Source: Streptomyces olivaceoviridis (GTDB lineage Bacteria; Actinomycetota; Actinomycetes; Streptomycetales; Streptomycetaceae). From it: 64,000 nucleotides of DNA. Position 1 is the stretch's first letter. The number at the start of each line of letters is the position of its first letter. The notes beneath the pieces are model-generated. The model ran no database searches. It was not told the DNA's origin and worked only from the letters and a program-made list of their open reading frames with translations. The position numbers and the translations under genes were made by a program. The stretch is taken from the NCBI RefSeq assembly GCF_014650115.1, contig NZ_BMUI01000028.1:37637-101636 (forward strand), read 5' to 3'. Positions 1 to 9,344 of this stretch are shown here, one piece after another.

Positions 1-183
1 GTCATCACCTGGTCCTGCAACGGCCAGTCCAACCAGCAGTGGAACGTCAACGCGGACGGCACCGTCACCAGTGCCCAGTCGGGCCTGTGCCTGGACGTGA
101 CCGGCGCCGCCACCGCCAACGGCACCCCCGTCCAGCTGTGGACCTGCAACGGCCAGTCCAACCAGAAATGGTCGCTGAACTGA
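1..183 (+). CDS. C-terminal ricin-type beta-trefoil lectin domain (5'-truncated by window)
   Basis: The frame is open from the first base and ends in TGA. It encodes about 60 residues of a ricin-B-like lectin repeat: SGLCLDV, a QLWTCNG block and NQKW are the usual QxW-type signatures. The catalytic or other N-terminal part lies outside the window. The next three genes end in the same kind of module, so this is probably another secreted carbohydrate-active enzyme of the same cassette. That functional link is inference; the lectin fold is read directly from the repeats. Confidence 0.85.
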   Translation, partial: VITWSCNGQSNQQWNVNADGTVTSAQSGLCLDVTGAATANGTPVQLWTCNGQSNQKWSLN

Positions 184-354
184 CCCCTTGAAGGATCCGC
201 GGCAGCCAGCCGGGGCGGCACGCGACCACCGCCCCGGCGCGTCACCGCACCGCCCACGCGTGGGACCCGTCCCACCCCTCACACACGCCGCGGCGACGGA
301 CCGCACAGGAGGACCGGATGAGAACGAGAAGGCGTCGGCACGCAGACCGTCGGC

Positions 355-436
355 CGGCGTGGGCGAGGGGGCACACCTACGCCATGCACGGCGACCGGCG
401 TGGGCGAGGGGGCACACCCACGCGATGCACGGCGAC
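355..436. repeat. 41-bp tandem duplication in the leader region of the GH59 gene
   Basis: Two adjacent 41-bp units (355-395 and 396-436) both begin CGGCGTGGGCGAGGGGGCAC and differ at only two positions. They sit in the roughly 400-bp gap before the GH59 gene, where I see no convincing gene. The unit length is not a multiple of three, so this is unlikely to be coding. It could be an accidental duplication or a duplicated regulator site. Confidence 0.8.
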
Positions 437-590
437 CGGGCATGTCGCGTCACCCCGAACCCGGCCGGAGTGCTGATCCGGAGCGGGGGCGGCCCGCAGC
501 CGGCCGGTGACGGGCGACCGCACAGCCATCGGGCCCCGTGACCGGGATCCCCCCGCACGGGACACCTCCCACCTGCGAAAGGAATCCACC

Positions 591-2999
591 GTGTCAGCAT
601 TCAGCCGGTTGTTCCGGCGCCTGCGCGTCTTGACGGCCGTGCTCGCGGGCCTCCTCCTGACCGCCGGCGGCATCGTCGCCACGACCGCCGCCCCGGCCCA
701 GGCCGCCACCTCCATCACGATCAACGGCGCGTCCGGCGGCCGGACCTTCGACGGCGTCGGTGCCATCAGCGGCGGGGGCGGCAACAGCAGACTCCTGATC
801 GACTATCCCGAGCCCCAGCGCGGCCAGATCCTGGACTACCTGTTCAAGCCCGGCTACGGCGCCTCCCTGCACATCCTCAAGGCGGAGATCGGCGGGGACA
901 CCAACTCCACCTCAGGGGCGGAGCCGAGTCACCAGCACACCCGGTCCGACCTCAACTGCGACCGGGGCTACGAATGGTGGCTGATGGAGCAGGCCAAGGC
1001 CCGTAATCCGGACATCAAGCTGTACGGCCTCGCCTGGGGCGCGCCCGGCTGGATCGGCGGCGGGAACTTCTGGTCCACCGACATGGTCAACTACCTGCTC
1101 TCGTGGCTGGGTTGCGCCAAGCAGCATGGGCTGAACATCGACTACCTCGGCGGGTGGAACGAGCGGGGCTACAACATCTCCTGGTACGAACAACTGCGCA
1201 GCGCGCTCGACAGCAACGGCTACGGCAACGTCAAGATCGTCGCGGCCGACTCCGACTGGTCCGTGGCGAACGACATCAACTCCAACCCGGCGTTCGCCTC
1301 CGCGGTGAGCGCCATCGGCACGCACTACCCCTGCGGCTACCGGTCGTCCCAGTCCAACTGCTCGGTACCGTCGGCCGCCACGTCGTCCGGCAAGACGCTG
1401 TGGGCGAGCGAGAACGGCTCGGACGACTACAACGGGGGAGCGCAGGCCGTGGCCCGCGGCATCAACCGCGGATACATCGACGGCCGGATGACCGCGTACT
1501 TCAACTGGCCGGTCGTCGCCTCGATCACGCCCAACCTGCCGTACCCCACCATGGGGCTCGCCCTGGCCCCGCAGCCCTGGTCCGGCCACTACGCGATCGG
1601 CAAGAACGCCTGGGTGATGGCGCAGACCACCCAGTTCACCGCCCCGGGCTGGCACTACCTCGACGCCTCCAGCGGCTACATCGGCGGCAACCGGAACAAC
1701 GGCAGCTACGTCTCGCTGAAGTCCACCAACAACTCCGACTACTCCACGGTCATCGAGACGATGGACGCCGGAAGCGCCCAGACGCTCAACCTCAACGTCA
1801 CCGGGGGCCTGTCCGCCAAGACCGTCCACGTCTGGTCGACCGACGTCACCTCCGGCAACCCGGCCGACTACCTCGCGCACACCGCGGACATCACCCCGTC
1901 CGGCGGCGGCTTCAGCCTCACCGTCCAGCCGGGCCGCGTGTACACCCTGACCACCACGACCGGCCAGGGCAAGGGCACCGCCACCGGTCCCGCCCAGGGC
2001 ACGCTGAAGCTGCCGTACGGCGACTCCTTCGACGGCTACCCCACCGGCACCGAGGCCAGGTACCTCATGGACTGGCAGGGCGCCTTCGAGGAGGTGGGCT
2101 GCGGCGGCGGACGCGGTGGCAGGTGCGTGCGCCAGATGAGCCCGCAGAAACCGATCACCTGGGACGCGCTGTCCGATCCGCACGCCCTGCTCGGTGACAT
2201 GAGCTGGAGCAACTACACCGTCTCGTCGGACGTGATGCTCGAACAGTCCGGATACGCGGAGTTGATCGGCCGTGCGGGCGCACAGGACTACAGCAGTACC
2301 GGAGGACTGAACGCCTACCACCTGCGGGTGAGCGACACCGGTGCCTGGTCGCTCCTGAACTCGAACACCAACGGCAACGTCTCCACCCTGGCCCGTGGCA
2401 CGACCACGGCGCTGGGCACCAACCGGTGGCACTCCCTGTCCCTCACCTTCTCCGGCACCACCATCACCGCCGTCATCGACGGTGCCACGGTCGGTTCCGT
2501 GAACGACCGAACCTGGGCCGGCGGCCAGATCGGCTACGCGACCAGCCAGGGTGAGACGGCGCAGTTCGACAACCTGTCCATCACCCCCGGCAGCGGCGGG
2601 AACGACGGCGGCACGACAGGCGCGATCGTCGGGGCCGCGTCCGGCCGGTGCGTGGACGTGCCGAACCAGTCGCAGACGGCCGGTACCCAGGTGGAACTGT
2701 GGGACTGCAACGGAGGCACCAACCAGCAGTGGACGAACACCTCGGCCGGTGAGCTGCGGGTCTACGGAAACGTCTGCCTGGACGCCGAGGGCCAGGGCAC
2801 CAGCCCCGGAACCAAGGTGGACATCTGGGACTGCAACGGCGGCGGCAACCAGAAGTGGACGCTCCACTCCGACGGCACGATCACCGGCGACCAGTCCGGC
2901 CTGTGCCTGGACGCGACCGGTGGGGGAACGGCCAACGGCACCCTCCTCCAGCTGTGGACCTGCAACGGCAACGGAAACCAGCAGTGGACGCGCGACTGA
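591..2999 (+). CDS. Secreted GH59 galactosidase (galactocerebrosidase-like) with C-terminal ricin-B lectin domain
   Basis: The 802-residue product starts at a GTG preceded by GAAAGGA; the frame is open further upstream but this start gives a clean signal peptide (RLFRRLR, a hydrophobic core, then APAQA). The body matches glycoside hydrolase family 59. The acid/base is E191 in GGWNERGYN and the nucleophile is E274 in WASENGS, equivalent to the two glutamates of human galactocerebrosidase. A beta-sandwich-like region follows, then a trefoil lectin from about residue 680 (SGRCVDVPN, then two QxW repeats). Family members cleave terminal beta-galactosides from glycolipids or galactans. The fused lectin suggests a polymeric extracellular substrate. 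The first of three consecutive lectin-tagged exported enzymes, presumably co-regulated. Confidence 0.88.
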   Translation: MSAFSRLFRRLRVLTAVLAGLLLTAGGIVATTAAPAQAATSITINGASGGRTFDGVGAISGGGGNSRLLIDYPEPQRGQILDYLFKPGYGASLHILKAEIGGDTNSTSGAEPSHQHTRSDLNCDRGYEWWLMEQAKARNPDIKLYGLAWGAPGWIGGGNFWSTDMVNYLLSWLGCAKQHGLNIDYLGGWNERGYNISWYEQLRSALDSNGYGNVKIVAADSDWSVANDINSNPAFASAVSAIGTHYPCGYRSSQSNCSVPSAATSSGKTLWASENGSDDYNGGAQAVARGINRGYIDGRMTAYFNWPVVASITPNLPYPTMGLALAPQPWSGHYAIGKNAWVMAQTTQFTAPGWHYLDASSGYIGGNRNNGSYVSLKSTNNSDYSTVIETMDAGSAQTLNLNVTGGLSAKTVHVWSTDVTSGNPADYLAHTADITPSGGGFSLTVQPGRVYTLTTTTGQGKGTATGPAQGTLKLPYGDSFDGYPTGTEARYLMDWQGAFEEVGCGGGRGGRCVRQMSPQKPITWDALSDPHALLGDMSWSNYTVSSDVMLEQSGYAELIGRAGAQDYSSTGGLNAYHLRVSDTGAWSLLNSNTNGNVSTLARGTTTALGTNRWHSLSLTFSGTTITAVIDGATVGSVNDRTWAGGQIGYATSQGETAQFDNLSITPGSGGNDGGTTGAIVGAASGRCVDVPNQSQTAGTQVELWDCNGGTNQQWTNTSAGELRVYGNVCLDAEGQGTSPGTKVDIWDCNGGGNQKWTLHSDGTITGDQSGLCLDATGGGTANGTLLQLWTCNGNGNQQWTRD

Positions 3000-3066
3000 T
3001 CCGGTGACCGGCCGGCGACCACCGGCTCCCGCACCCCCCCAGTCGACCACCCCCGAGAGGCCCCAC

Positions 3067-5049
3067 ATGTCTTCCTCCTCCCTGCCGGTCAGCCGCCGTC
3101 GACTGCTGGCGGCGGCCGGCGCGGCCACGGCCTTCGGCCTGCTGCGGTTCGCTCCCGAGGCCGCCGCGACCGACGGTCCCGGCAGCTACACCGCGAGCTG
3201 GCCGTCCGTGGACCAGCATCCCCCGGCCCCGGCCTGGTTCCAGGACGCCAAGTTCGGCATCTACTACCACTGGGGCGTCTTCAGCGTTCCCGCGTTCGGG
3301 AACGAGTGGTACCCGCGCAACATGTACATCGGCGGCTCGAACGAGAACCGGCACCACATCGCCACCTACGGCGACCCCTCGGTATGGCCGTACCACAACT
3401 TCATCGACGGTGCCCGCGACAAGGCCGGCAACTACGTGCGGTTCGCGCCCGAACTGGCCTCCAGGGGAGGCGACTTCGATCCGGACGCCTGGGCCCGGCT
3501 GTTCAAGGCCGCGGGCGCCAGGTTCGCCGGCCCGGTCGCCGAACACCACGACGGCTTCTCCATGTGGAACAGCCGCGCCAACCCGTGGAACTCGGTCCAG
3601 CGCGGCCCCCGACTCGACCTCGTGGGGCTGCACGCGCAAGCCATCCGCGGGCAGGGGCTGAAGTTCATGGCCTCGCTGCACCACGCCTACCACTTCAACG
3701 GCTTCTACGACCACGTGCCGTCCCAGTCGGACGCGACGCTGCGCGTGCTCTACGGCCAGCAGGGCTCGGCAGCGGAGAACAAACTCTGGTTCGACAAACT
3801 GGTCGAGGTCATCGACGGCTACCAGCCCGACCTGGTCTGGCAGGACTTCGACCTGGGCCTGGTGCAGGAGTCCTACCGCCTCCAGTTCCTCGCTTACTAC
3901 TACAACCAGGCCGTCTCCTGGAACAAGGACGTGGTCGCGACCTACAAGGACGGCCTCAACGCCAAGGGCGAGGTCTTCGACTTCGAACGCGGCGGCCCGG
4001 CCGGGCTGCTCACCCCCTACTGGCTGACCGACGACAGCATCTCCTCCTCCAGCTGGTGCTACACGACGGGCATCGGCTACTACTCGACGCAGGCACTGCT
4101 CCACTCGCTGATCGACCGGGTCAGCAAGGGCGGCAACATGCTGCTGAACATCGCACCGACGGCCGCCGGCGTCATCCCCTCAGGACAGCAGTCCATCCTG
4201 CTCGGCATGGGCGACTGGCTCGGCCGCTTCGGGGAGGCGGTCTACTCCACCCGCTCCTGGACCAGCTACGGCGAGGGCCCCACCAAGATGGGCGGGGGCT
4301 CGTTCAGCGGACCGGTGGCCGGCACCGCCAAGGACGTCCGGTTCACCCGCAGCCAGGACGACAGGATCCTCTACGCCACCGCGCTGGGCTGGCAGGGCGG
4401 CACCATGACCATCACGACCCTGAACTCCAACCAGTTCAACCTCAGCACCCTGACGAGCGCCCAACTGCTGGGCAACGCCGCCGGCAGTTACACCGACCTG
4501 CCCGCACCGGTCCAGGACGCCTCCGGCCTGCACCTCACCATGCCCTCGGCCAACCCGCCGTTCAGCGCCCTGGCCTACACGGTCAAGCTCACCTTCTCCG
4601 GCCGGATCCCCCCACTGGGCGGGCCGGGCGGCTCTACCACCTGGGTGAAGATCGCCAACGTGACCAGCGGGCTGGTGCTCGACAGCGGGGGCAATGTGGC
4701 CTCCGGCTCCAACCTCAAGCAGTGGAACTACGACGGAAGCGCCAACTTGCAGTGGCAGCTGATCGACCTCGGCAACGGCTACCACCGCATCATGAACCGC
4801 GCCAACGGTATGGCCGCCGACAGCTGGGGCGACTCCGCCAACGGCGCTCCCGCCCGCCAGACGGCGTGGAACGGCGGCGACAACCAGCAGTGGTCGCTCA
4901 ACAGCCTCGGCGGCAACCGCTACCAGATCGTCAACCGCGGAACCGGCACCGCGCTCGACGGCAGTGGCAGCACCACGGTCGGCTCCACCACGGTGATGTG
5001 GACGCCGAACTCCAGCACCAACAACGAATGGACCATCACCGGCACCTGA
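3067..5049 (+). CDS. Secreted GH29 alpha-L-fucosidase with C-terminal beta-trefoil lectin-type domain
   Basis: The 660-residue product starts at ATG behind GAGAGG. The N-terminus is a Tat-type signal (SRRRLLAAAGAATAFG at about 9-24), so it is probably exported folded. The GH29 catalytic barrel is recognised by AKFGIYYHWGVFSVP (61-75), the substrate-contact segment GPVAEHHDGFSMW, and the putative nucleophile D260 in PDLVWQDFD. From about residue 510 a ricin-like trefoil module follows (SGLVLDSGGN, QWQLI, QQWSL, NEWTI repeats). It would hydrolyse alpha-linked fucose from glycans. It follows the GH59 gene by 67 bp in the same direction and precedes the esterase gene, so it is likely part of one transcription unit. 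Confidence 0.9.
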   Translation: MSSSSLPVSRRRLLAAAGAATAFGLLRFAPEAAATDGPGSYTASWPSVDQHPPAPAWFQDAKFGIYYHWGVFSVPAFGNEWYPRNMYIGGSNENRHHIATYGDPSVWPYHNFIDGARDKAGNYVRFAPELASRGGDFDPDAWARLFKAAGARFAGPVAEHHDGFSMWNSRANPWNSVQRGPRLDLVGLHAQAIRGQGLKFMASLHHAYHFNGFYDHVPSQSDATLRVLYGQQGSAAENKLWFDKLVEVIDGYQPDLVWQDFDLGLVQESYRLQFLAYYYNQAVSWNKDVVATYKDGLNAKGEVFDFERGGPAGLLTPYWLTDDSISSSSWCYTTGIGYYSTQALLHSLIDRVSKGGNMLLNIAPTAAGVIPSGQQSILLGMGDWLGRFGEAVYSTRSWTSYGEGPTKMGGGSFSGPVAGTAKDVRFTRSQDDRILYATALGWQGGTMTITTLNSNQFNLSTLTSAQLLGNAAGSYTDLPAPVQDASGLHLTMPSANPPFSALAYTVKLTFSGRIPPLGGPGGSTTWVKIANVTSGLVLDSGGNVASGSNLKQWNYDGSANLQWQLIDLGNGYHRIMNRANGMAADSWGDSANGAPARQTAWNGGDNQQWSLNSLGGNRYQIVNRGTGTALDGSGSTTVGSTTVMWTPNSSTNNEWTITGT

Positions 5050-5101
5050 AACGCCGGCTACCGCGTCCCCCGCACCTCCTCACCCACGGAAGAAGGAGCG
5101 T

Positions 5102-6430
5102 ATGAAACGCAAACCACTCTTGATGTCGATCGCGGCTGCGTTACTCCTCGTCCTGTCGGCCGCGGGCATCTCGTTCGGCAGCGCCCGCGCAGTGACCGCG
5201 CCGGCCACCACCGGCCCCGTCGGCGCGACCGCCGGCTGCGGCAAGGCTCCGGCGCTGACGAGTGGCACCCACACGATCCAGAGCGGCGGCCAGACCCGCA
5301 GTTACGTCCTGCGGGTCCCCGCCGGCTACGACAACAACCACCCCTACCGGCTGATCTTCGGTTTCCACTGGCGGGGCGGCACGGCCAACGACGTCGACTC
5401 AGGCGGCACGGACGGGTACAACTGGTCCTACTACGGCCTGCGGCGCCTGGCCGACGCGAACAACAGCACCATCTTCGTCGCCCCGCAGGGCAACGGCAAC
5501 GGCTGGGCCAACCCGGGCGGCCAGGACGTGGCCTTCGTCGACGCCATGGTCAGCCAGCTCGAAGCGGGCCTGTGCGTGGACACCACGCAGTTGTTCTCCG
5601 CCGGCTTCAGCTACGGCGGTGCGATGTCGTACGCCCTCGCCTGCTCCCGGGCCACGGTCTTCCGCGCGGTCGCGGTCTACTCAGGCGCGAACCTCAGCGG
5701 ATGCGACGGCGGCACTCAGCCCATCGCCTACATGGGCCTGCACGGCATCAGGGACAACGTGCTGCCCATCGCGTCGGGACGGGAACTGCGCGACACCTTC
5801 GTCCGGAACAACGGCTGCACCCCGCAGAACCCGCCCGAGCCCGCCTACGGCAGCCTGACGCACATCATCACCGCCTACTCCGGCTGCCGGTCGGGATACC
5901 CCGTCGTCTGGGCCGCGTTCGACGGAGCGGGCCACGACCCCGGCCCCATAGACGGTTCCACCGGTGATGGCTGGCGCACCTGGACATCGGCAGCGGTGTG
6001 GCAGTTCTTCACACAGTTCGACTCGAATCCGCCGCCGTCCACCGGCAACCAGGAGATCGTCGGCCAGCAGTCAGGGCGCTGCCTCGACATCAACAACTCC
6101 ACCACGGCCAACGGTACACAGGCACAACTGTGGGACTGCAACGGTGGCTCCAACCAAAGGTGGACGTACACCTCCGGAAAGCAACTGGTCGTCTACGGCA
6201 ACAAGTGCCTGGGCGCCGGCCAGACAGCGGCCAACGGCACCCCGGCGGCGATCTGGGACTGCAACGGACAGACAGACCAGCAATGGAACATCAATTCCGA
6301 TGGCACGATCACCGCGCTGCGCTCGGGGCTCTGCCTGGATGCCAGCGGCCAGGGAACCGCCAACGCAACGAAGATCCAGCTGTGGACCTGCACGGGCGGT
6401 ACGAACCAGCGCTGGCGCTTGCAGAACTGA
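5102..6430 (+). CDS. Secreted CE1/LpqC-type esterase (feruloyl esterase or PHB-depolymerase-like) with ricin-B lectin domain
   Basis: The 442-residue product starts at ATG behind GGAAGAAGGAG. It has a Sec signal peptide and an alpha/beta-hydrolase domain at about 45-300. The nucleophile is S170 in AGFSYGG. D218 (HGIRDN) and H278 (GAGHDPG) complete a plausible triad. A three-repeat ricin lectin fills residues 307-442 (SGRCLDINN, NKCLGAG, SGLCLDASG). Relatives include feruloyl, acetylxylan and polyhydroxybutyrate esterases, and sequence reading alone cannot choose between them. Codon 14, inside the signal peptide (5141-5143), is TTA, the rare leucine codon read by the bldA tRNA in Streptomyces. 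Translation may therefore be tied to development. Last gene of the secreted cassette. Confidence 0.85.
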   Translation: MKRKPLLMSIAAALLLVLSAAGISFGSARAVTAPATTGPVGATAGCGKAPALTSGTHTIQSGGQTRSYVLRVPAGYDNNHPYRLIFGFHWRGGTANDVDSGGTDGYNWSYYGLRRLADANNSTIFVAPQGNGNGWANPGGQDVAFVDAMVSQLEAGLCVDTTQLFSAGFSYGGAMSYALACSRATVFRAVAVYSGANLSGCDGGTQPIAYMGLHGIRDNVLPIASGRELRDTFVRNNGCTPQNPPEPAYGSLTHIITAYSGCRSGYPVVWAAFDGAGHDPGPIDGSTGDGWRTWTSAAVWQFFTQFDSNPPPSTGNQEIVGQQSGRCLDINNSTTANGTQAQLWDCNGGSNQRWTYTSGKQLVVYGNKCLGAGQTAANGTPAAIWDCNGQTDQQWNINSDGTITALRSGLCLDASGQGTANATKIQLWTCTGGTNQRWRLQN

Positions 6431-6434
6431 CCCA

Positions 6435-6472
6435 CCGGGGCCAGACACGACACCGTTCCGACCTGGCCCCGG
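6435..6472 (+). terminator. Hairpin terminator after the secreted-hydrolase cassette
   Basis: A perfect 10-bp stem CCGGGGCCAG / CTGGCCCCGG with an 18-nt loop begins five bases after the esterase stop codon. There is no T-run, which is usual for actinobacterial terminators. The following 240 bp up to the next gene show no convincing coding sequence. Confidence 0.7.
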
Positions 6473-6716
6473 ACCGAGCATCGTGACGTCGCGTCGTCTG
6501 GAGCGAGTCGCCGCGGTTGACGCTGCTCAGGGCGGAAGTCGCTGGTGCGCGGCAAGACGCCTGTGCACATTCGCAAGAAGGGGCACGGCAGCGGGCTCCA
6601 AGGAGGCGGGCAAGCCGATCAAGTAAGGACATGCCCGCCGCCCTGGGCCGCATGAACGAAGCCGACACCGGCAACGGCTGCGTGCAGACCTACGCCTCCC
6701 GCATTGCGACGAGCGA

Positions 6717-7442
6717 CTAAGTGCCCGTTGCCGCCGCCTGGCGGGCAGCTGCGTGCATGAAGGTGAGGTAAACCGCGTAGCGGTGGGGCGACCAGTTCCT
6801 GTCCCTCCAGACCCAGCGGGCGACCGACCCGTCGGGATCGTGACCGGTCTCCCGGCCGACCGTCTGGGCCAGGGACCGCAGACGCCGGGCCAGAACACGG
6901 TCCAGGATGAGCGGTCCGGGGCCGGTCGACGGCGGCGACGTCTTGCCGGCGAAGTACAGAAACTTGGTGTAGAACGACGGGCCGAACCAGGCAACGCGGT
7001 CCTGGAGTTGCGCGTAGGCCGCTTCAGCGCCGTGCTCACTCAACACGGTGACCGCACAGTCCAGCACCGCGTCCAGGTGTTCAGCGGACAGGATCTTGTG
7101 CAGGGTGACGGGCCCGCTGCCGCCGGGGGAGCCGCTCTTGCCCTTCCCCCACACGTAGGTGGCGACCAGCGCCTCCCTGTGGGCCTCGCGCCGCAGCGCG
7201 TCCGCGACGATCAACGCCACCTGCGCCCGGCTGATGTCCGCATCACCGACCTGGGTCACCGGAGCCAGCGCCGAGGGCCAGGGGGAGATCTGCGCCCACC
7301 GGCTGGGGCTGTAACGAACCGTGTGCGCGCCCGGCGTCCCATCCGCTAGCCACACTGCGTTCCCGTTCCACCAGCGACCCAGCGCCTTCAGAGCCACATC
7401 GGGCAGCAGACGCGCGGCCATCTCCCGGTCGGTCCACCGCAT
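6717..7442 (-). CDS. OGG-fold 8-oxoguanine DNA glycosylase family protein
   Basis: The 241-residue protein starts MRWTDREMAARLL. It contains ATYVWGKGKSG and GPSFYTKFLYFAGK, hallmark segments of an actinobacterial family annotated as OGG-fold glycosylases. Such enzymes excise oxidised guanine in base-excision repair. The canonical helix-hairpin-helix Lys/Asp pair cannot be assigned securely by eye, so the exact substrate is uncertain. It is transcribed alone, with about 140 bp to the next leftward gene. No signal peptide or membrane segment is visible, consistent with a cytosolic DNA-repair role. Confidence 0.65.
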   Translation of the reverse strand: MRWTDREMAARLLPDVALKALGRWWNGNAVWLADGTPGAHTVRYSPSRWAQISPWPSALAPVTQVGDADISRAQVALIVADALRREAHREALVATYVWGKGKSGSPGGSGPVTLHKILSAEHLDAVLDCAVTVLSEHGAEAAYAQLQDRVAWFGPSFYTKFLYFAGKTSPPSTGPGPLILDRVLARRLRSLAQTVGRETGHDPDGSVARWVWRDRNWSPHRYAVYLTFMHAAARQAAATGT

Positions 7443-7582
7443 CGGCCCGGTCCTGCCTGCTCACAGCCCGCCCCTTGCATCCTGCCCCACTCGCTGGAGG
7501 GGCGGTCTGGCCAGACCGCCCCTGATACGCCATCCGCCGACTACACTTCCCCGACCATGACCCTGGCCAGGCTGGACAGGTC

Positions 7583-8089
7583 CTAATCCGTCGGTGACTG
7601 CGGTAGCTCCCGGACCAGGCGCTTGATCATGTTGCGCCCTTCGGTCACTTGCAGCCTCGGGTGCTCGAAGGCCAAGACGCCCACTCCGGCTATGCCGATC
7701 TGCACGCGAAGCGCCTGCGCGGCGCCGGGGGCCAGCTCCGGCTCACCGACCCAGGCGACTTGATCGAGCGTGAAGGAATGCAGTATTTTGCCTGGCTTGC
7801 CCACTATGACTCCACCGACCGAGAAGACGAGCAGCCGCTGGTCGGTCAGCGCGATGATGGTCCGGCCGGGCAGCTGGAGCGGCGCATCCGGCGCCGCCGC
7901 CCGTCCGCGCGAGGTGACCACAGCCATCGTGGCCGCACCGGCCGCCCCGGCGAGACCGGCCGCGCCGCCGATCATCGTCGTGCGGACCCCGCCTATCCGG
8001 AAGGCCAGTACCCCGTAGAGCACTCGCTCACCAGGCAACTTGGCGTCCGTGAGCCTGAGTTCGACCTTCTCTGTCATGGTTCTCGCCAT
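7583..8089 (-). CDS. Small bacterial PH-domain-like protein of unknown role
   Basis: The 168-residue protein starts MARTMTEKVEL at an ATG preceded by GGGGAGG; an upstream in-frame extension lacks a good start. A glycine/alanine-rich hydrophobic stretch at about 38-60 could be a membrane hairpin. It is followed by TIIALTDQRLLVFSVGG, the beta-strand pattern of bacterial PH-like domains. It was not recognised more precisely. It has no operon partner: the upstream neighbour is a dead IS5 fragment and the downstream gene is 140 bp away. Membrane association is inferred only from hydropathy. Confidence 0.65.
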   Translation of the reverse strand: MARTMTEKVELRLTDAKLPGERVLYGVLAFRIGGVRTTMIGGAAGLAGAAGAATMAVVTSRGRAAAPDAPLQLPGRTIIALTDQRLLVFSVGGVIVGKPGKILHSFTLDQVAWVGEPELAPGAAQALRVQIGIAGVGVLAFEHPRLQVTEGRNMIKRLVRELPQSPTD

Positions 8090-8274
8090 GGGATTGCCTC
8101 CCCCTCGCTTGGTCAACGGAGTAAATCTACGGGGCCAGGCCGGCGTGCCCGAACAGCAGCAGCCGATCGTGCGGTGTCGGCATCGGACCACCCGCATCGG
8201 CGACGATCAAGTGGAGTAGCGGCAGCTCTTCGAGCTGGTGGAAGTTTTGCCGGCGCGAGCGTAATGGTTGGCCA

Positions 8275-8545
8275 CCGGGAGACGACGGACACGGCACCCC
8301 GCTCGTGGTCATCCTGACCGGCGGCAACCGTGGGCGGCGGCACCCAGCTCCTGCCCCTGCTGGACGCCGTCCCGCCCGTCGCACGGCGCGGCACCGGGCA
8401 CGGCTCCAGGCTTGGCGTCCACCGGCGGGCGGTCGAGCGGACCTTTGCCCGGCTGCACGGCTTCCGCCTGGTTGCGCGTGCGCTGGGAACGGCGAGCAGA
8501 CGTCCACGAAGCGTTCCTCAAGCTTGCCTGCTGCCTGTTACCCAC
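8275..8545 (+). pseudogene. Degenerate IS5-family transposase fragment
   Basis: Pieces of one transposase C-terminus lie in shifting frames: GHGTPLVVILTGGNR, then TQLLPLLDAVPPVARRG, then RRAVERTFARLHGFR, then WERRADVHEAFLKLACC. These are the conserved blocks of Streptomyces IS5-type DDE transposases, ending in the VERTFAWLHGF motif. Several frameshifts and a missing N-terminus make it non-functional. A second, independent relic of the same family occurs near 59 kb. Confidence 0.8.
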
Positions 8546-8575
8546 CGACAACTGAACTCATGGTGTCAGCCGCTG

Positions 8576-9310
8576 TCACAGTGGCGTGCGGCGGTGGAGG
8601 TGTGTGCGAGGGGGGCTGGGCACTTGCTGCGGACGACGGGCCGCGTACAGCCGGTAGGAGACGTGGTTGTCCGGCTTCGGGTAGTCGATCGCGGTGACTG
8701 CCTCCATGGTGAGGCCGTGCTGGACTAGGAGGCCCTCCCACAGCTGCGGTGTGAGGACCCACATGCCCACGGGATGGTCTTCGGTGGTGCCGGGCAGCCG
8801 CAGGATTTCGGGGCGCGGAGTCACCTCGGCCGACGGCCCGGCGCCGCCCGAGTTGGTGTGCAGCGCGGAGAAGAGCAGGCGCCCGCCCGGCTTGAGGCCG
8901 TTGGCCAGGACCGGCAGCAGCCGGTTGGGGTCCAGGTACGGCATGGAGCAGACGGAGTAGATCAGGTCGTACGGGTCGGCGTCGCGCAGGTGGGCCACGG
9001 CGTCGACGCATACCAGGTGCAGGCCGGGGGTGTCCGGGTAGCGGGTGATGGCGCGCTGGTGCTGGGCGTGGGAGGCGTCCACGGCGGTGACGTCGGCGCC
9101 CCGGGCGGCGAGGTAGGCGGCGTGCCGGCCGAGACCGCTGCCGAGGTCGAGGACGCGCAGCCCGTTCACGTCACCGAGGGCTTCCATACCGGGGTCGGTG
9201 TCGGGAATGCCCCAGTCCCACCGGTCCAGCTCGGGCGACTGCGGCTTCCGGGCGAGTTGGTGCCTGCCGTAGGTGTTCCACATCTCGACGGTCTCCGTTT
9301 CGGTGGTCAC
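8576..9310 (-). CDS. Class I SAM-dependent methyltransferase
   Basis: The 244-residue protein starts at GTG directly behind GGAGGACCC. The Rossmann motif I is VLDLGSGLGRHAAYLAARG, followed by the acidic ribose-binding VDAS and post-motif blocks (YDLIYSVCSMPYLDP, LKPGGRLLFS). It is a Methyltransf_11/25-type small-molecule methylase. The substrate is not predictable. A 65-codon proline-rich frame ends 34 bp upstream and may be co-transcribed. The C-terminal 15 residues are basic and proline-rich and may be a read-on tail. Confidence 0.85.
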   Translation of the reverse strand: MTTETETVEMWNTYGRHQLARKPQSPELDRWDWGIPDTDPGMEALGDVNGLRVLDLGSGLGRHAAYLAARGADVTAVDASHAQHQRAITRYPDTPGLHLVCVDAVAHLRDADPYDLIYSVCSMPYLDPNRLLPVLANGLKPGGRLLFSALHTNSGGAGPSAEVTPRPEILRLPGTTEDHPVGMWVLTPQLWEGLLVQHGLTMEAVTAIDYPKPDNHVSYRLYAARRPQQVPSPPRTHLHRRTPL

Positions 9311-9344
9311 CGGGTCCTCCGTCAGGTCGCGGGGCGGGTAGGGG

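Noticed and set aside
912..3128. A 738-codon minus-strand frame opposite the GH59 gene
   Set aside because: Typical high-GC antisense shadow. The plus-strand protein has the conserved catalytic glutamates and a signal peptide.
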